Assembly: GCA_001939145.1 (NCBI GenBank)
Contig: LSRX01000061.1
Coordinates: 1,051,455 to 1,115,454 of the forward strand
Length of the DNA: 64,000 nt
Direction of reading: 5' to 3'
Origin: Symbiodinium microadriaticum
Taxonomy: Eukaryota; Sar; Dinophyceae; Suessiales; Symbiodiniaceae
Part shown: positions 21,581 to 32,642 of the stretch, in pieces
Layout: each line of letters starts with the position of its first letter
Numbering within the stretch: the stretch's first letter is position 1
Made by a program: the position numbers and the translations under genes
Notes under the pieces: generated by a model
Told to the model about the DNA's origin: nothing
What the model saw: the letters and a program-made list of their open reading frames with translations, nothing else
Database searches by the model: none

Positions 21581-22029
21581 TAGTGGAAGTCCAACCGCTA
21601 GTTATAGCAGAGTACCCATGATGATGTGATAAGCAAGTCAAGAAAAGTTATGCTTCTACCACAGAAGTAGTACCACAAAGCCTTGCTCCTGCCATGAAGG
21701 GGCCTCCTGCTCCTCCTCCTCCTCCTCTAAGGGGGAATAGCCCATCTTTTGCATGTACTCCGCCAGCAGCGGGTCGTCAGCAGCCTCGAGGGGCCAAGCT
21801 CCCGATCGACAGTCGACTGCCGATGTGTTGAAAACAGAAACATTCCGGCCCGGGCGTCTCGCAGACCCCTGGCTGAGACAGAATCCCGACAAAGTCCATG
21901 TGGTCAGACCAAGCGGTCCTACTCTGGTTCTTGCAACCGCCCGTGCCTCCTCCTCTTCATCATCCACAACACCCCAGTCATCTTCCAGCTCGCCATCGAT
22001 GTCCAGGTCGCCCCCAGCCTCCTCAAATT
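20994..22029 (-). CDS. Acidic protein gene, three 3' exons (unrecognised family)
   Basis: Three blocks join in one phase. Exon 22029-21923 ('FEEAGGDLDIDGELEDDWG', then an E-run) follows a ctaAG acceptor and ends before a GTAGG donor. Exon 21784-21677 starts after cctcgAG and encodes 'ADDPLLAEYMQKMGYSPL', then another E-run and 'APSWQEQG'; a GTGGTA donor follows. Exon 21146-20994 starts after tgtgAG and encodes 'SPEKMERFESLLKAQEDED', 'PPKIQERLDQIWSKWG' and a TGA stop. Each junction falls between codons, with introns of about 138 and 530 bp. An in-frame TAA just upstream of 22029 shows that at least one more 5' exon is missing. The second intron carries the AGT microsatellite at 21504. The protein is strongly acidic and mostly helical. 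No family is recognised. Confidence 0.55.
21190..21217. repeat. GGT trinucleotide microsatellite
   Basis: About nine GGT units inside the inferred second intron of the acidic-protein gene. Confidence 0.85.
21504..21582. repeat. AGT microsatellite
   Basis: About 26 AGT units, preceded by a single N at 21503, within the inferred second intron of the acidic-protein gene. Confidence 0.95.
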
Positions 22030-23929
22030 CTTAGGCCAGGGGTATAGGGATCGACGTGTTTGTCCCGTACAAGTCTGGAGCACTCTCAAACGAACCTGAA
22101 GATGGGCATGGCTAAGGCTCGAGGGCTCATACATGCACGGCAGCAACATTATTTCCATCAGGCGCAGATTTGCAGGGCCTCCATCTCTAGCTGAGAAACG
22201 GCTTACACTCTTACGCATTTCCTGACCATTCAGGCTGAAAGGTTCGCAACAGCTCAGATCGGAACCAGACTTGTAACTTTGCTACTTGATGTGTGCATCC
22301 TTCGGAGGAAAAGGCGACTCTTGGATCTCCTGAGGTCCGAGCGGTCCTAGCGGGTAACAGATCAACTTAGCTTGGCGGATGGCTCGTTGCATCGTGGACC
22401 ATCAGATCATCACATCTGGAGTGCCTCCCCAGCCACCCACGGACCCGAAAATGCCTTCGGTGCAGCACGTCGGGCCAGCAGCTGCCCCACTGCACCCCCT
22501 CGGTCTTGGGGGCAGGAGTTTGGAGTTAAGTGCGATTCACTGCTGCACCCAATGAGCGATAATTGCCGTGATATCCTACGGCTTGCAGCCGACACAAGTT
22601 CTAAGTCAATGCATGGATTGCTGTGCACGAACCAATGCTCTGGATTGTTCTGAAGGTCTCGAAATTCTGTCTATAAGCACACGGGCCTGCAGCCACTGAA
22701 ACGTAGCCCTCTACCCTGTACGAAGGGCTCACTTGCACCACCCCTACTTCCGGGCAAGGCAATTCTCACTGAGGCCGTGCTCGCCCTGACAGCCTTCATG
22801 CCCAAATCCTAAAAGGACCCCATACGGTAATACCATCTGCAGTACTCAATGTACTCTTCGAATCATGTCTCCCTCTCTATCCTCTTAACTTGGTGCTTCC
22901 TTGGCCTCATGCTCAACAGATTCTGGCGCACAACAAGCTTTGAGCTTGAGGAGCCGGCAGGCAAAGCCATCTGCAATTAAATCGAACCAACATCACTCCC
23001 AAACCCAACAACTACTTCAGCATACCACACCACACGAGGCTTGGGCACATTCCTTCCTAAAAATGTTGCAACGGAATGCCCAAGCAAATGATCAACAAAT
23101 TTGAATGCATGTGTGCATGTCGTGTGCACTTGTCTGTGTCTGTCTGTGTCTGTCTGGCTGTCGCATGTACGCATGCATGCATGCCCAAGCGCATGTAACG
23201 ATGCAGCCCAAGTCAAGCTGCAGAAGCCGCAAACCGAGTTTTACAAAAACCTCAACCCGAAACACGTCATATCCTACAGGCCCTTTTTTGGGCAGGGACT
23301 GCAATGCACTAAACCCCACATTCTACAGGCCCTGAATCGCGAAACTCTCCGAGCCTCGGCCCGGCAACACCCAGCCGCGGCTTCTTGGTGGCAGCAGCCT
23401 AGGCTGGCACATGGAGACCATACTGTGTAATTATACATATCTAGTCTCGTGTGTGCATGTATGTATATACATAGTTATACAGATATACAGATATCTACAC
23501 ATATGTATACATATATATATATATAGATATAGCGCTTGAGACACGCACGCCTGACTCTTGGGATCGATGTTTGGTGTGAAATGATTGTAGGAAAAAGTTG
23601 CCTAGCGGACGTGTTGCGAGGTGCCTTGGGGCAGGGTCTAAAGTTGAATCTGGGAGATGGGTCCTCAGAAGCAAACCACCCTTTGAACGAAAAGGCGAAG
23701 AGCTCAAATGGCTCGTCAGCATTCACAACCAGACAAGTTCAGGGTTTCGGGGCTTCCTTCCATCACCAAAAATCAGGTAGGCACAATACCCACAGCCCAT
23801 ATCGCCTGGAGATTCGAAAGCCGAGCGAGCCCTGGCTTCGGCCCAAGATGCCAGCAAACGATCAAACAGACCACCGCTGCCTTGATGCCAACCTGCACTG
23901 ACAACGCGACAACATGGGCAGTCGAAGAA

Positions 23930-24006
23930 GATGAAGAAGAAGAAGCAGCAGCAGCAACATTAGCAGCAGTAGCAGTAGCAGTAGGAGTGGTGGTAGTAGT
24001 AGTAGC

Positions 24007-24061
<55 letters not shown>
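23930..24061. repeat. AGA/AGC/AGT composite microsatellite
   Basis: GAAGAA, then GCAGCAGTA, then about 20 AGT units. Poly-Val and poly-Leu frames are artefacts. Confidence 0.93.
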
Positions 24062-24062
<1 letters not shown>

Positions 24063-24216
24063 GCGCCCCCCCCTACCAACCACCTCTGCTGCCAAGCCTC
24101 TTAAGAGCACGTTCGTTTTACTCGTTATTTACGGTACGTTCGTCCTGTCACACCACTTCTTCTTGCCTCAAAATCCACTCCGCGACTTTGATAAATTCGG
24201 CTTCGGATTTGGGGGG

Positions 24217-24416
24217 NNNNNNNNNNNNNNNNNNNNNNNNNNNNNNNNNNNNNNNNNNNNNNNNNNNNNNNNNNNNNNNNNNNNNNNNNNNNNNNNNNNN
24301 NNNNNNNNNNNNNNNNNNNNNNNNNNNNNNNNNNNNNNNNNNNNNNNNNNNNNNNNNNNNNNNNNNNNNNNNNNNNNNNNNNNNNNNNNNNNNNNNNNNN
24401 NNNNNNNNNNNNNNNN
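24217..24416. other. Assembly gap, 200 N
   Basis: Exactly 200 N, likely a placeholder length. The flanks are a G-run on the left and ATG/GGT-rich repeats on the right. Confidence 0.99.
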
Positions 24417-24493
24417 AGGATGATGATGGATGATGATGACCGATGATGGTGGTGGATTGAGGCGCCAGGTGGTTGGTAGGAGGGGGGGGTGGC

Positions 24494-24550
<57 letters not shown>

Positions 24551-24760
24551 GAGTAGTAATAGCAGCAGCAGCAGCTGCAGCAGCGGCGACGGCGGTAGCA
24601 GTAGCAGCACAACTAGGCAGAGTGATTTTGAACCCAGGCTCAGGTCCTGCATCAGCAGCAGTAGTGGTAGGAGAAGCAAGGAGGTAGGAGGTAGGAGTAG
24701 GAGCAGCAGCAGCAGTAGCAGAGGTACTAGAGGTAGTAGCAGTAGTAGGAGAAAATGTAA
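24417..24760. repeat. ATG, AGT and AGC composite microsatellite after the gap
   Basis: ATGATG runs, a G-run, about 19 AGT units (24496-24550), then AGC/AGT-rich sequence. It resembles the left side of the gap at 24217. Confidence 0.92.
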
Positions 24761-24819
24761 GACTAAGAGTAGGAGCATGCAGGGGTTGTCCTGTTGTGCG
24801 CGTGCGCGCCGCTGTTGCC

Positions 24820-24820
24820 A

Positions 24821-24855
<35 letters not shown>

Positions 24856-24856
24856 G
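24820..24856. repeat. GCT microsatellite
   Basis: About eleven GCT units followed by CCGCCACCGC. Confidence 0.9.
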
Positions 24857-25499
24857 CCACCGCTTCTGTTCTTGTTGTGGGGGTCTGTCAGATGTACCGT
24901 TGTTGTCGTCGTTGTTTGGTCGTTGTTGCTGTCGATGTTCCATGACAACTTATCAGTACTGACTGAGGGTGTGCCCGGCATACTCTGTATCTCCGTCTTC
25001 ACTTTCCTTCACCCTAGTCCCAAGTGATATCGTCCTCGCATGACATCCGTGCACTCAAGGCTGGCCTGGGCATGCCGAGATCGCCGCAGGCAAGATGCCA
25101 TGGGCACCACGCATTGCCAGCGTGTGCACGACGATCAGAGCAAACTAGATTTGCAGGCGTCAGTCTGATGCAGAAGCATGTAAGACTTTTCACACAGTAG
25201 CAAAACCATTGCTGGTGCTGGAGCTAGTCGCGTAAAAGAAGCTCTGTGGTCCGATGCATGCACACTTGTATACACTTGTGCTTTGCTGCACATTTAACCT
25301 ACCTTCAGGCTGTCACTATCGCTTCTTCAGTGTACATAGATCTGGTAAAGCCATTGGCTGCGCGGAAACCAATCGATCGCCCGAAGAGCTGCCAAAAATG
25401 GGCTCTGCCATGAAAAGGCTGAGTCCACGGCCAGCCACTCCTCCTCTCGCTGCATTTGCGCACTCTCCCGGCCTGGTCTGCTCAAGCTGCCGCGCTCCC

Positions 25500-25680
25500 C
25501 AGCAAGGAGTTGTTCATTTTTGTGGGGGAAGAAATGTTGAGGTCTGAAGGAAGCAAGAAGCGCTTGCGGCTCACCGAGTTCCTTTCGTTCAACCGGGAAG
25601 GAAGAAGGAAGGGGACGTCGGAAAATCATGAGCCAGATGCCCTTAAGGAGACGAAGTATAGCGAATCCCAACACACCGTA
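25500..25680 (+). CDS. Weak exon candidate, plus strand
   Basis: The frame contains 'SKELFIFVGEEMLRSEGSKK' and 'RLRLTEFLSFNREGRRKG', which look coding. The strand disagrees with the neighbours, and the minus strand is also open across the interval. Confidence 0.2.
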
Positions 25681-26203
25681 GCCCTAATCTGTGTACCAAC
25701 CTTCTGGGGTTCACTGTGGTTTCAGCCGAACTATAAAGCACAGGGCTCGGTTTCTTCAGAGGCAAGCAGTTCATCCTTTCACAGGACTGAGCAGATACCT
25801 ACCACACATGGGTGAGGCTCCTGCTTCAAGAAGACGCAACATGAGCAGAAACGAAGAAAGGGTCCCAGATTCTCTTGGTTCATCACATATCTCGGCCACA
25901 CCTCCAACCCCTTTTTCTGCTCAGATGCCCGGTGATGCCCATGTTGTCAAGTTTGTGCTGCCGATTGACTGAAGACCTATATACCTGGTGCGCTCGGCAC
26001 CAGCACAAGGGCACGGCCAGAGAGGTGGATTACGCAGAGACCGCCAGGATGTACAAGCCACGAGTCTTCGCATTCGTTCTGCGGTACTCATGGCCTCCCC
26101 GCTTAGGCTTGACACGAGGGTATATAGGCAGGTCACATCTGGCAAAACATCTTAAACGATGAGGCGGCATCTTCTGCCCTCGATTGCAACGGGCTGCAGG
26201 AAT

Positions 26204-26440
26204 TTAGCTACGAGATCGCTTTGGCAAATTGGGATCCCAGCAGCCCAAATTGCAAAGCGATTGAAAGCCAGGGCATGAAGATGCCTCTGTAGGAACATCG
26301 AGGATTAGGTGCCCCATCTGCACAGATCCAAGATCCCTTCGGCTCTTGTGCGTTGCGGAGCGAGTTTCGTTAAGGGCTTTTGGATGGGGATTCTCAGCAG
26401 GTAACCAGTTAACGGCCCTTGATGTGCCAGATGGCCTGCT
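26204..26440 (-). CDS. Possible terminal exon, unrecognised
   Basis: The minus-strand frame ends in a stop at 26204 and contains 'MGHLILDVPTEASSCPGFQS' and 'NLGCWDPNLPKRSRS', which look coding. No confident acceptor or upstream partner was found, because the CTA/CGA-rich tract lies just upstream. Confidence 0.25.
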   Translation of the reverse strand, partial: SRPSGTSRAVNWLPAENPHPKALNETRSATHKSRRDLGSVQMGHLILDVPTEASSCPGFQSLCNLGCWDPNLPKRSRS

Positions 26441-26714
26441 CCCGTCACGCCCACTTGATACCTCCTCTTTCCTCTGTGAAGACCCAACGGGCTTCAACAC
26501 CTAAACCCGTAAGCCATACACCGACCACTGCCCTACAAGAACAACCGGCACGACTACCTCACATAAGCACTACCACCACAACAACAAATACTGTTACCTG
26601 CCACAACCCCTACCAGCCTACCACAACCACACTCGAGTACTGGAAATACCTACTACGCGCGCTACTACAGTAACAAAAAAACCACTGCCACAACCAGAAA
26701 TACTGCTTCTGCTG

Positions 26715-27140
26715 TGTCTACTTCTACTTCTGCTGCTGCTGCTGTTGCTGCTCCTACTACTCCTAACTACGACTACGACTACTACGACTACGACTACGAC
26801 TACGACTACGACTACGACTACGACTACTACTACGACTACTACTACTACGACGACGACGACGACTACTACTACCACTACTACCACTACTAACACTACTACC
26901 ACTACTACCACGACGACGACGACGACGACGACTACTACTACTACTGCTACTTCTGCTACTTCTGCTGCAGAAACTACTGCAATTGCTGCTATTGCTACTG
27001 AGTACTACTGCTACTACTGCTACTTCGACTACGACTACGAGGACAACTACCATCCCCACTAGCCCCATTACCACTAACACTACCACTACCGCTACCACTG
27101 CTGCTACTGCTGCTGCTGCTGCTTCTGCTAAGGCGAAGGT
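26715..27140. repeat. ACT/ACG/GCT composite trinucleotide tract
   Basis: More than 400 bp of interspersed TCT, GCT, ACT and ACG triplets. This is the one large tract with ACT, rather than AGT, on the plus strand. The poly-Thr and poly-Val frames are repeat artefacts. Confidence 0.93.
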
Positions 27141-27632
27141 GGGCTACTGCTTCTGCCACTGCCACTTCACTACTGCCAGCACTGCTATCACTTCTGTACT
27201 CAGGCTACTGTAGCTACTTTGGGTCTTCGTCTCCCGTCGCTACTGTGGTTACTGCTCAACAGCGACTTTAAGCCATTTATCATGAACGAGTTTAACTAAT
27301 CGATGCTTCGTAGGGAAGCAGGCTGCATCCAGTACATTACAAGCACACATGCTCCGTCTGCATGGTACGCCCATGAACAGTTCAAAGAGCTGTGGTGCGC
27401 AATTCATTCAAGACAAGGAAGCGAGGTGCGCGAGCTTGCATTCTGCCCCTGAGCGCAGGCACCCAAGTGTGAGTGAAAACGCTCAACAGCATGGCTCAAC
27501 AAGTCGGACTCTGCTACTGCTACGACTTGGTATGTGGAGCACTATCTTCAAAGTGTTCCTCACCTCAAACCTTTCCTTGACCTGCAAGAGGAAGGGCTCT
27601 AGTCGGTCATTTGTGGGTTGGGCCTGCTTTTT

Positions 27633-28407
27633 CTAAGGTCCGAGCAACAGGGTCTCAAGCTGAATTACCCGGCCTGTGGTGAACTCGCCTGGGTGATGCA
27701 GCTCCCAGTTGGCCAGGTAGACTGCCTCGAAGATGCGGCCTTGCACTCCCGGCGAGGCAAGACTCCCAGTTTCGAAGGGAACCTACTGCGCCTCTGCATC
27801 GGCACGAAGCACAAGTCCGCAATTTCAATTGCTTCAAAACGGCACCCGCCGCACGTGCGCTGCATACTGAGCGTTTATCAGCAGAGTCCCGCGAAATTTG
27901 ATTCTATACCGAGGGTCGGGTCCCTCCGTCGCGCTCCTGAAGCGCACTTGTTGCACATGACACCGCTGCAGCTGTGCTTAACCCAGACAAGGCACACGCA
28001 GAGTTGATGACCTAGATCAGCAGATTGTCCACAAACGACGGAAGCATGTCGGATTCCGGTGCTACCAGTAGGAAGACAGTCCTAACCAGGACTTGCAACA
28101 GACCCGCAGGCCTCAAACTTGCATCGCTAACACTCTCAACACCGCCGCTACACCTCCCTCTGCATCCTACATTGCAGAGTAATAGCCCATTGCCATGCTA
28201 ATTTACGCAAACAGCAAGCAGAGATGAACGAGTTGCTTCCCCGGAAATTCGCTACCGTTCTATTGATGAACCTTCAGAGCATGCAGTCGCACGCAAACAG
28301 CAAAATAGCCCTTGCCCTTGCATTGCCCAAGCTCGCCCCCCTGAGCCAGCCGCCATGATAATCGCGACGATGCGCGCCGCGAAGTACAGCTGACGGAAGG
28401 GAGACAT
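27633..28407 (-). CDS. Small multi-exon gene, unrecognised, possible N-terminal signal/anchor
   Basis: The last exon is the best supported: 27782-27633, after an AG|G acceptor and an in-frame TAG. It encodes 49 residues including 'GVQGRIFEAVYLANWELHHP' and ends 'LETLLLGP' with TAG. The exon before it (27936-27846) follows gcttcAG and encodes 'ATEGPDPRYRIKFRGTLLI', then 'NAQYAAHVRR'. The joining 63-bp intron (GT...AG) keeps the phase. Further upstream is a hydrophobic block starting at 28117 ('AGLLQVLVRTVFLLVAPE'). A Met at 28407 opens 'MSPFRQLYFAARIVAIIMA', like a signal peptide or anchor. Joins between the first three blocks are less certain. The product would be about 150 residues, perhaps secreted or membrane-bound. 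No family is recognised. Confidence 0.5.
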
Positions 28408-30201
28408 CTTGGGCCTAGGCTCAGGGCTGCAGCGAACCCGAATGGGCCTGCGCAGTCGAGGCGAAATAAGTGGAGGAATTCAAGTGGGAGCCGCACCACT
28501 GCGTTGACTTATAGGCCAGTTTCTATGTCAGTGTTGTCCTAGACATAACCCGACCCCTACAAAATAATGCCCGAGGTGCGATTTGATGACAGCAGAGTTC
28601 CTTGGAACGGAGGGTGGTGTTTCCAGCTTCAGGGCTGGTGTGGACAGCTTCAGAGGACTTTTTCGAATCTGGCACTGCACTACCTTGGCCCAAGGCTTTG
28701 CAAGGACAAGGCTTCCAGACAGGTTCGCCGGTATAAGATATTCAATCGTCCCTAAGCTAGAACTGGCGTAATTCTGCCATCCTCGATGATATTATTATAC
28801 TACTATTATAAAACTGCTTTTTTAAGGAATCCAGCGAGACCACATCCCGCTTCGGCTGGGGCTCCACCCTACACATTCTTCCGTTCAAAGTACGAAAGAA
28901 TGCCCCAAGCCCGAGAAAGTGTCTTTCCACAGGCTTGATTGGAGGCCGCCCGGCCAGAAGAACCCTACTGCTTGAACTCCAACGGTCGCAGTCACATGTT
29001 CGTTTACAAGCATGTAGGTGTAAGTTTATCTAATTTTGCTTCTATTTACAATCGGGAGTTACACATAAATCTGTACATTTTTCGGTCTGAGGCTGAAGTG
29101 CACTGAATCCTGAAACGCGAGACGAACCGCTTAAACTCCAAGCACGTACAAAAAGTGCGGCTTCTCTTCTCGAGAAAACCACGCAAACCTTCACCAGTTG
29201 CTTTTTGTTTGGGGCGCGGGGTCGGGCGCCCAGTCTAACAAGACAAGCCGCCATGGAACTGCAACAAAATAGTGAATAGTGTTTTCGACACCCTGATCCC
29301 GAGGCGTTCTGAAAAAAAGGTACCCATGTGCAGTCGGCGGCTTCACAACAAACACCGGCCCTAAAGCGCACCAAACCATTCAGCTACAGCCAGGCATCAA
29401 TGCCAGCATGATGTGGGCAAATAAGCACCTTGGCCGGCCCATGATGCTTCCATGAAGCTACCGGCATGTTGCTGCCTACAATGTACAACGGTCGGAGATG
29501 AAACATACTTCCGTTTCTACGTCCGAGAGGCAGTGACTTGGAACACTACTGTCTGAACAGCCTGAATACTAAACTCGAACGCGCCATCCCTTCGGTCGGA
29601 TGCAGGCCGAGAACCAACATGTTGCTGAAGACCCTCACAGCCAAACAGCTCATTCCAGTTTTGATTTGCGAGACTCTGCTGGAAAAACAAGATGCATCAT
29701 GCATTTAACAGGCTCGAAGCCCCATTGACTCTATTATATACTGATACTCTAAGTCTATAGTTAGCTGAAGGCACGGTAGGAAGTCATTGATGGCATTGGA
29801 AATGACCTCAGCACACGCAGCAGCCGGACAAGCCGAATCTTACGAATGCACAGTATGGCACCATGTTAGCCATTATATTCGAATATACTATTATGTATTA
29901 TGTTGTGGTATACTAGTATTTATATCCTATTCCATTATTAACTATACTATATCTTCCCACCCGCCCAGCTGACGAGTCGCACCACGGGGAGCTCATTTCG
30001 GACTACCGAGAGGTTGGTGGGGAGTAACCAAGGTAGCTCACAAGCTCCGCGCTGACAAAGCCAACACCACACTGTCAAACAGATGAGGCTTCGGAGCCTG
30101 CAAGCGTTGGAGAAGGCCGCACGGACTACCCCGAACGAAACCCCAAAGGATGCCAGGAGGTCGACCGGTTCTCCAGCGCTCGCCCAGGTTTATGTACTTT
30201 A
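28408..30201. other. Region with only weak candidates
   Basis: Apart from the Cys-rich frame at 29042-29374, nothing convincing. 28780-28830 and 29860-29950 are AT-rich. Confidence 0.4.
29042..29374 (-). CDS. Possible coding frame, Cys-rich, unrecognised
   Basis: A minus-strand frame of 110 codons rich in Cys, Ser and Arg ('CTWVPFFQNASGSGCRKHYS', 'ALQPQTEKCTDLCVTPDCK'). The Cys pattern near the end resembles small secreted domains, but there is no signal peptide and no splice support. It could be chance. Confidence 0.2.
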   Translation of the reverse strand: MVRFRAGVCCEAADCTWVPFFQNASGSGCRKHYSLFCCSSMAACLVRLGARPRAPNKKQLVKVCVVFSRREAALFVRAWSLSGSSRVSGFSALQPQTEKCTDLCVTPDCK

Positions 30202-30665
30202 CTATATCATATATTGGGATCTTGAGCCCAAAGCCTGAAGTCCAGAATCGCTGTCTTGGGGCAGCTGGGTCTCTGGGGGCCTTGATGGGCCTTGCACTGC
30301 AGCTCCAGGAAGTTCTTCCTTTAAAACAAAAAACAAGGCAGTCAAGAATAAACAGCAACTACGACAGACAACAAAAACAAAATGTTACCATTCTGATTAT
30401 TAGTACTACGATTTTGTGATTGCTGCGCTTCATTATTGTGCTTTGCTGCCAAACTGCGAGCGCCAGGCCCACTTCAGCTTGCAGTGTCACGGCCGTCAAC
30501 GCGATGGTCACGGTGTAGAACTTGGTGCCCACTTAGACTTCGAGAAGAATCCGTGGGTTCCTCTACATAAGGGCATTTTATAGCCCATATAGGGGTCTTC
30601 ATGATTAGCTTTGATTCATCAGCCTTGGCTCGGCAGGACACAAAGGGCTCAGCAACGTGAAAATC
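30202..30665 (-). CDS. Small multi-exon gene (3' exons), unrecognised, one hydrophobic segment
   Basis: The terminal exon 30318-30202 follows a textbook acceptor (tgttttttgttttaaAG) and encodes 38 residues including 'EELPGAAVQGPSRPPETQLP' and 'DSDSGLQALGS', ending in TAG. The preceding exon, about 30531-30389, encodes 'TKFYTVTIALTAVTLQAEVG' and 'LALAVWQQSTIMKRSNHK' and ends at an ATG|GTAAC donor. The 70-bp intron is in phase 0 on both sides. A further block starting at 30665 after tttgcAG reads 'DFHVAEPFVSCRAKADESK', but its donor is unresolved. The middle exon could be one membrane-spanning helix, and the C-terminus is Pro/Gln/Ser-rich. No family is recognised. Confidence 0.5.
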
Positions 30666-30686
30666 CTGCAAATCTTAACATTCTAG

Positions 30687-30731
30687 CATACATACATACA
30701 TACATACATACATACATACATTACATTACAT

Positions 30732-30763
<32 letters not shown>

Positions 30764-30768
30764 TATAT
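30687..30768. repeat. CATA / CATTA tetra- and pentanucleotide tract
   Basis: CATA repeats interrupted by two CATTA units and ending in a short TA run. It lies just 5' of the gene ending at 30202. Confidence 0.9.
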
Positions 30769-32365
30769 CACATTGTAAGGTATATTGTGGTATATTATAT
30801 CGTCATGTACTTTATCCTGAGAACATAATGCCCTGAACCCTTCAAGACGCACGAACTCTTTGGCCTACACAGCTCTGAAGATGAGCGAGCCACTACTTGT
30901 GTGCATCTGTCACCGTCAGGGTTTCATTACCTCTTACATGGCAGCCGGTTTAAGATTCCGGGGTCAGAGTTGTCTGTTTCGCCTTGTGGGGCTTGGGTCA
31001 GTGGGCTCACCCATCCACGCGTGTAGCGGCAAAAGCTGTGAACCACAGTTCTAAACGTGCAGCTGCCTTGCCCTTGCTATAACTTCGGTCCAAGTCTATC
31101 CTACCCCCAAAACCCCACAGTTACCTTGCACCTCCGGCCGACCCTTGAAGCAAGTGGCGCTCAAAGCTGATGCAAGGCAGTAAATCCTTGGTGAGAGAGG
31201 GCCACGGATCTGGGTGGGGCGTTCCGCACGCTACCGGTCAACAACACTTAGAAGAGGCCTCAGTCCCAAGAGCAACATGAAAGGAAACACCTGATGCTTC
31301 ATTGCTCGTTGGGGTCGACATCTGCAGGAATTGACTGAACAGCCCAGCAACCGACACCACAGAGCTTTAGGTTCTAGCTTCTGCCAACCAGCCGTCAATC
31401 CCGAAACCCCCAACAGCATGCCAGTCTTGTTGTTTTGCTGTAGCGAGGTCCAGACAACCATGGCGGAGAACGGGCCTGCGCCCGTGAAAGTTGATTGAAA
31501 CCCTCGCCCGGACCCTTGAAGCCCAGAACACACATCAGGCTGCCCAAGGGCATGATGAAGATGGTGCCAGTGGGGGTGAAGGTGGAAGCCTGATTCGAGC
31601 TTCAAATTGCGACAATTGCCTGACACCACTGCCACTACGACCTTTGTGTGGTTGCTCTCGCGACGCCCATCATTATTAACGGAAGTACTCTCCCAACTCG
31701 CTTCTGCAAGAAGCACTCCAATTCACTTCGTTGTTGGCTTCGTCACGGGACTTGTCTCTCCCGCTGTTAATCCGAATTAAACACCCGTTCAAAGACTAGC
31801 ACGCACTGACAACTGACGACGGCACAAAACACATAAAACTCACCAGAACTCCCGACATGATTACCATTAATACAGTACTCGTCCTGCTACAGCTACTCGT
31901 GCAGAAAGTGGTTCCCTGTGAGAATTGCCGTGCCATACTGAGCCATGACCACCATGACCAGTTTCGTAGTCGGCCATGGCATGTCATCACGCCGACTATA
32001 CCGCCATCTAAGACTGCTACTAACACCATAACCTTGGCTGCTTCAAACGGGTCTGCAACGACTGCTGCTGCGAGAACGACGACAAAACCAAGCTGACGAC
32101 TCGTGGCAGCAGCATTAGCAGCAGTAGCCGTGGAAGTAGCGAAAACAAAGAAAAGAGGAAGGGCAGCAGCAAGTGCAGCAGAAGCAGGCGAAGCAATCTC
32201 GTATGAGTATCAACAAGGAACCAAAGGCTGCAAGCATGCTTACCTTAATGCGTTGGCGCCCCACAGCTCCGTAGCTACTACAGAAGGCGGCACAGCGTCT
32301 GTCCCAAGAGCTGCGGCCATGATCGAAACCATGCTGCCAGACTGTGAAAGGCACAACATGCTTGA

Positions 32366-32530
32366 CTACGATGCCCACGGGTTGGTTTGCAGATGTTTGC
32401 AGAATGCAGTGGGGAGTTTTGATGATCTAGATTCATCTTCTGGAACCGTAGCCCAACTGCCGGGGTTTCGTGCGATCACACTCGGACGCTGGAGGTGAGG
32501 CCTGTTTGATCTGCTTGGTTTGGAGATCGC
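32366..32530 (-). CDS. Possible terminal exon, unrecognised
   Basis: The minus-strand frame includes 'SVIARNPGSWATVPEDESRS' and 'KLPTAFCKHLQTNPWAS' and ends in TAG. A competing plus-strand frame covers 32103-32498; its N-terminal half is only a GCA/GTA microsatellite. The tract at 32536-32642 limits the exon on its 5' side. Confidence 0.25.
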   Translation of the reverse strand, partial: AISKPSRSNRPHLQRPSVIARNPGSWATVPEDESRSSKLPTAFCKHLQTNPWAS

Positions 32531-32535
32531 GCTCA

Positions 32536-32542
32536 TATATAT

Positions 32543-32592
<50 letters not shown>

Positions 32593-32642
32593 TACATATG
32601 TATGCATGTATGTATGTGTATGTATATATATATATATATATG
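32536..32642. repeat. CA/TA/GTAT microsatellite
   Basis: CA, TA and GTAT runs in succession. Confidence 0.9.

Larger units (their letters stand above)
22030..26203. other. Mostly repeat-bearing region with one gap
   Basis: Upstream exon(s) of the acidic-protein gene should lie in the first part, but I could not identify them. The rest is dominated by microsatellites and the 200-N gap. Frames at 22372-22653 and 25327-25815 are open on both strands. Confidence 0.4.

Noticed and set aside
23708..24962. Poly-Val, poly-Leu, poly-Ser and poly-Thr frames around and across the N gap
   Set aside because: Driven by AGT/AGC repeats and by reading through N; no coding content.
26618..27213. Poly-Thr / poly-Val frames
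   Set aside because: Products of the ACT/ACG trinucleotide tract.
30215..30240. TTTGGGCTCAAG on the minus strand resembling the spliced-leader 3' end
   Set aside because: It has an extra G and lies inside a coding exon; most likely chance.
31231..31716. 161-codon minus-strand frame
   Set aside because: Mixed composition with embedded CCCGAAACCC-type intergenic motifs; no convincing acceptor or domain.
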